A stretch of 64,000 nucleotides of DNA from contig QANZ01008445.1 in NCBI GenBank assembly GCA_003254925.1, forward strand, positions 157,898-221,897, in the 5' to 3' direction. A model generated the notes under the pieces. The model saw nothing but the letters and a program-made list of their open reading frames with translations. It had not been told where the DNA came from and searched no databases. The translations under genes were made by a program, and so were the position numbers. Within the stretch, counting starts at the first letter, position 1. Each line of letters begins with the position of its first letter. Shown here piece after piece: positions 60,050 to 64,000 of this stretch. Origin of the DNA: Chamaecrista fasciculata. Taxonomy: Eukaryota > Streptophyta > Magnoliopsida > Fabales > Fabaceae.

Positions 60050-60610
60050 ACTGAGCATCTTTGCTTGACTCTGTAAATCTGAACTTCTTGACAGCGGAAT
60101 TAGATAGACAAACAGAAGCAGAAGATGAAACGTTGGCCTGAAAATCTGCTCTAACCCTCTTAGACATAATAGAAGTCTTCATACATGAGTTCTGCATAAT
60201 ACAACAAAATAAGATGGGGATGAGAAAAAAATAGAAAGACTAAATGTGAATTCTACAATCTGCATTATATGAGAAGTAGATGAAAACGAACACCCAATAC
60301 AACCATCAAATGAGAATATAGTGTGGACATTTCTGATGGAAAACATAAAAAAATTACATCTCCTGCAACTGGAATAAAAAAATAAAATATAGATCGACTG
60401 AGAAATTAAAAACAGCAACCTCAGCCAAACATCTGTTTACATTATAGTGTACAAATCTCTCACGACTATATTGTAGAACTAACTCCATCTCATGAGTCTT
60501 CCAAAAAAACTCGGGGTCTGACATCCCAGCAGCAGCACCATCTTTTGGAAGCATTAGAACAGTGCCTCTTAAATTGGAAAAATATAAGAAACCTATAGGA
60601 ATAAGGGAGT
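60050..60610 (-). pseudogene. Two exon-like blocks ending in an RPA-type basic tail
   Basis: The upper block (about 60423-60607) reads GTVLMLPKDGAAAGMSDPEF and continues to a possible donor after NVNRCLAE; I do not recognise it. The lower block follows TATGCAG and encodes a tail with SIMSKRVRADFQANVSS and AVKKFRFTESSKDAQ to a TAG near 60050. The SKR...KK(F/L)(R/K) layout resembles the final exon of RPA-like gene B, so this may be the displaced 3' end of gene C or of a fourth copy. Confidence 0.45.
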
Positions 60611-60844
60611 ACAAATAGCACAGTAAAGAAAAAGGAAGGCACATCGCATAATAACAAACGAATGGCTACTTATAGGTGAGATGTTTCCTGAAAATCAAGA
60701 AAACAGCTGGGTAATAAATGGTAACAAAATTTGTGGAAACGATAATTAAAAAAAAAAACAGAAGAGGATACTGAATCGCAAAAAAAAAATGGAAAGTCAA
60801 CATGAGTCATGAAAAGATAGCTCAATAGGGAGAGAGAGGATGAA

Positions 60845-61211
60845 GGGAATATTGAACAACTAATGCAATCCAATTGTAGAGAGTGTTGTGAAATTTTGTA
60901 GAGAAAACAGTGATTCTGAGGATCAAAATAGATAATATTTTAGTTTGAGGGCTTTTATGTGATTAGATTAATACTGCTGAACCTCATAAGGACATTAATA
61001 AACTTCAAAATTTTAAAGCTCATGCTTACTCTACGATGAATGTGATATGAATACTGGTATTATTTTCTTGTTGTACTCACAATGCGTTCTATTTACAGAT
61101 AGATATATAATTCTGTTGTTTTAGATTTATCAATAATCCCAAAAATGGGATAAGTCATCACTGTTGCAACAATACAGTAATGGGATACATAACTTAATAT
61201 TATTTATAAAA
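60845..61211. repeat. Segment duplicated at 62080-62335
   Basis: GATTAGATTAATACTGCTGA (about 60964) and the following bases, through ACTGTTGCAACAATACAGTA, recur at about 62086-62335 with few changes. The first part (GAGTGTTGTGAAATTTTGTA) recurs at 54795. Confidence 0.85.
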
Positions 61212-62032
61212 TTCCTCAACAAACATTGGTAGAAATACTTGAACTACAATTTAGTCATTAGGGCAGACCTACTTAAACAAATATTAAAAGAAATAACTCA
61301 GTGTTCCTACATGGCTCCTTTTTTTTACAATTAATTAATTATTAAGGAAATTAATTAATTGAGTACCTTCCATAGCAAGGCTTTGCCGCCAAGGCTTTGC
61401 CTCCAAGGCTTTGCCGCCAAGGCTTTGCCTCCAAGGCTTTGCCGCCAAGGGTTGCCGCCAAGGCTTTGCCGCCAGGGGTTGCCGCCAAGAGTTTGCCTCC
61501 AGGGGTTGCCTCCAAGGCTTTGCCGCCAGGGGTTGCCGCCAAGAGTTTGCCTCCAGGGGTTGCCGCCAAGGCTTTGCTTCCAAGGCTTTGGCACCACGGG
61601 AAGTCTAAGTGTGTAAGAGCAAGACACCTTCTATAAGCCGAAACCATAAATATTGAAAAACTACTACAAAAGGCTGCTGGTATCCATTAGATAACTGCTG
61701 ATTCTTCTTCAAAACTGAAATTTTGTAGAGACAACAGAGATTCTGAGGATAAAAATAGATAATATTTTAGTTTGAGGGCTTTTATGTAATCATCGATTCA
61801 TATTAGTTTTGCTTGAGATACAAATAATATCTAACCAAATCAATACCATTTACTTTACTATAAATTATCTGTCATTGACACTCTCTAGAATGTGGTGTAT
61901 TTTAAATACATCTTATTAGTCCTTCAAACTTCTTGTTTACAGATATCAAGATGTGATTCAGAGAATAAATAGTCACCCATTGAAAACTTCCTACGAAAAG
62001 TCAAGGTTGGTATCACCTATTAACCATTATTG
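61212..62032. repeat. Segmental duplication, copy 2
   Basis: Matches 54026-55125, including the CAATTAATTAATT inverted repeat, the minisatellite and the AAGTGTGTAAGAGCAAGACA flank. It is shorter mainly because the minisatellite has about half the units. Confidence 0.9.
61376..61597. repeat. GC-rich 13/14-bp minisatellite, small array
   Basis: About 16 units of the same CAAGGCTTTGCCGC, CAGGGGTTGCC and CAAGAGTTTGCCTC types as 54189-54669, again open in several frames on both strands. Confidence 0.92.
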
Positions 62033-62079
62033 ATATCTGCATTACTATAAATAAAGCATATAGTAATCATAAGAATTCA

Positions 62080-62500
62080 TGTGATTAGATTTATACTGCT
62101 GAACCTCATAAGGAGATTAATATACTTCAAAATTTTAAAGCTCATGCTTACTTTACGATGAATGTGATATGAATACTGGTATTATTTTGTTGTTGTACTA
62201 CAATGCGTTCTATTCACAGATAGATATATGTTTCTGTTCTTTTAGATTTATCATACATACCAAAATTGGGATAAGTCATCACTGTTGCAACAATACAGTA
62301 ATGGGATAAATAACTTAATATTATTTATAAAATTACTCAAAAAACATTGGTAGAAATACTTGAACTACAATTTAGTCATTAGGACAGACCTACTTAAACA
62401 AAAATTAAAATAAATAACTCAGGAAGCATAAATATTGAAAAACTACTACAAAAGGCTGCTGGTATCCATTAGATAACTGCTCATTCTTCTTCAAAAGGGA
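62080..62500. repeat. Third copy of the duplicated segment, without minisatellite
   Basis: Carries the GATTAGATTTATACTGCTGA block and AACATTGGTAGAAATACTTG. Then, after ATAAATAACTCAG, it jumps directly to AAGCATAAATATTGAAAAAC and AAAGGCTGCTGGTATCC. Everything from TGTTCCTACATGG through the minisatellite to the GCCGAAACC flank is absent. Confidence 0.85.
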
Positions 62501-62655
62501 ATTGAGACATTTAATTCACTACAGACTCCTTCATAGAAAAAGAAAAAAAGGAATGAGATTCAAAAAACAAATGGAAATATATAACTTGGCTACAATGAAT
62601 AGATTCAACAACGAACAAAATCTGTAAATTTCAACAAATGAAACTATTAAATTAC

Positions 62656-63439
62656 CTCAACTGATTGCATCTTTTCTCTAAATTTTTCCTTAAGAACTTC
62701 ATTGTCAGTAACACCAATAACAGAAAAAATAGGATCAGGTGTCGAGAAACTATCTTCAGAAAGCCTCAATTTAAAAAGTAGTTGACTTCCTACAATTTCT
62801 TCAATTTCCTCAGGAAAAAAGTTATCAACACCAGAATCCTAACAACAAAAAAATGGAATAAACTCAGTATCAAGAAATTAAACTGGTGAAATTACAAATA
62901 TGAGGAGTCAAGAAATTGAAAATTAATAAAGCAACCCTGTTCGGAAGTAAATCAGATGCAGAGCAACTTAGTAGTTTGGAAACCTCACAGTCAAACATTT
63001 TCAAATTCCATTCTTCAGAACCATTTAAAACTTGAACTTGTACACAAAATTTGGGAACAATAGTCAACAGAAGCTCTCCACAATTACTACATAAAGTCCC
63101 GAGGTCACCATCTTTTACTTTATTCATGCAACTTTTGCATGAATTAATGTACCAGCCCGAATCTAAATCAACACTCACAATAACACCAAATATCACACAC
63201 CAGTTTATCTGTAAAATAAGAAAATAAGTCAGTTTATTTGGAACAAAATTTTAAATGTTAAAAAAATATGAATAACTAAAACCAACATCAGTTGATAATT
63301 TTCCAACTGCCCGAACGCTTCTAACAGCAGGACTTTTCAGAATATCTCGTTCAATAAGGAGACTTGAATTATCAGAGTACCAATCAAGATCAGAAGAAAA
63401 AAACTCTTCCCTAGCCAAATGATCATTCTGGAGAGACAT
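62656..63439 (-). pseudogene. RPA70-like protein C of the Helitron, N-terminally short
   Basis: From an ATG at 63439: an acidic exon with SSDLDWYSDNSSLLIERDIL, equivalent to a late exon of gene B. Then the zinc-ribbon OB fold with CKSC and CSNC (about 62930-63210) and the C-terminal OB fold exon 62656-62838 (EEIVGSQLLFKLRLSEDSF). The two N-terminal OB folds are not seen between the ATG and the window end. No stop or frame change is visible in what remains. The basic tail does not follow; the duplicated minisatellite segment begins about 150 bases downstream. It is either a truncated pseudogene or a short form with its own promoter. Confidence 0.8.
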
Positions 63440-63512
63440 TTAAAAAAAAATTCTGAAGATGAAATTTTTAATATTACTAAAAATGCATAGATTATCTTAC
63501 GATCAAAAGTAC

Positions 63513-63520
63513 TATTTATA
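63513..63520 (-). promoter_or_regulatory. TATA box of RPA-like gene C
   Basis: TATAAATA on the - strand, 74 bases before the ATG at 63439. The spacing matches gene A, and this supports the short start. Confidence 0.55.
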
Positions 63521-64000
63521 GAGGAAAAAATGGAAAAAATAACTTCATTTTTAATATAAGAGATATATGAAGAGGCAAGGGAACTAATTGGCATTCATTA
63601 CGGATTCTGAATACTTAATGAAACCCTATAATTAAGATATCTAAAATAATTAATAGGTTAAACTAAACAAAAAAACGAAGGAAGTTTATAATTTAAGCTT
63701 TTCTTAATCAAATCCATATAAATTATATTTGATTAGATACTGCAGTATATACTGATTAGGTAATGCAATATATATTGATTAGAAGGAAATCACTAACAAT
63801 ATCTCGTTTGTTGAAATTGCAAATTCAGACGTAAAATTTGGATCTTATAAATTGTTAAGATATTGCGAAATCATAATATATATTGATTATATTGCTTGAT
63901 AATGCTCTGAAGAAAATCATTACATATTGGAACTTATTTTTCCTTATTCTAATTTACATAATAGTCTTAAAAAAAATGTAAGGAAACATCTTCAATGGGG
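63521..64000. other. AT-rich right edge
   Basis: No gene. The ATACTGCAGTATATACTGAT and GCAATATATATTGATTAG words near 63738-63780 are locally repeated. No Helitron 5' TC end could be fixed, so the element may continue past the window. Confidence 0.4.

Noticed and set aside
61335..61647. Equivalent frames in the second minisatellite
   Set aside because: Same reason as the first array; the frames do not keep the same length or ends between the arrays.
1..64000. CRISPR arrays, bacterial operons or phage defence systems
   Set aside because: None present; introns and element types show plant nuclear DNA. The spaced repeats are minisatellites and segmental duplications.

Overview
The window is nuclear DNA of a flowering plant, almost certainly a eudicot. 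The evidence is an AT-rich sequence with GT..AG introns, a plant HUB1-type histone ubiquitin ligase gene, a plant NLR fragment, and plant-type Ty1/copia, RTE-like LINE, MITE and Helitron elements. I cannot name the species. All calls come from reading the sequence; no database search was run.

Left part (1-3.4 kb): repeat-rich flank with a textbook hairpin MITE (1302-1471, 9-bp target duplication) directly next to a 1.3-kb terminal-inverted-repeat element (1481-2810), then the promoter and leader of the one clearly functional host gene. 3.4-22.8 kb: a complete HUB1/BRE1-like RING E3 ligase gene on the + strand. I could assemble 19 exons with consistent splice phases, giving 881 codons with an intact C-terminal RING finger. 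Its introns hold several transposon pieces: two 5'-truncated LINE insertions, a pair of related repeats in opposite orientation, and a 5' half of a tRNA-Lys gene.

22.8-34 kb: no complete gene. It holds a third LINE 3' end, several fold-back elements, a duplicated CG-rich leader-like segment (27.0-27.5 kb), a truncated LTR (29.6-30.9 kb) related to the copia element further right, an orphan LRR part of a disease-resistance NLR gene (31.95-32.95 kb, - strand) and a short non-autonomous Helitron (33.58-34.06 kb).

35.3-63.5 kb: a large autonomous-type Helitron gene block, all on the - strand. It has a many-exon RepHel gene (HUH Rep plus PIF1-like helicase, with one frameshift and one stop) and, upstream of it, three RPA70-like single-strand-DNA-binding protein genes in different states of decay. 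Two of these start about 75 bases after a TATA box, and the third about 105 bases after one. The C-terminal exons of the middle copy are tandemly duplicated. A 9.2-kb Ty1/copia element (42897-52106, - strand, TTATG target duplication, a 716-base N gap in one LTR) has inserted between RepHel and the nearest RPA gene. A segment carrying a GC-rich 13/14-bp minisatellite is present twice, with a third copy that lacks the minisatellite. The element's 5' end is not visible and may lie beyond position 64000.

The strongest unexplained patterns are: (i) short perfect palindromes with a constant CTC (rarely CGC) loop and changing stems in the copia leader and LTRs; (ii) a 16-mer repeated exactly three times in the same leader; (iii) the multi-RPA Helitron with duplicated terminal exons; and (iv) the minisatellite that is open in several frames on both strands.
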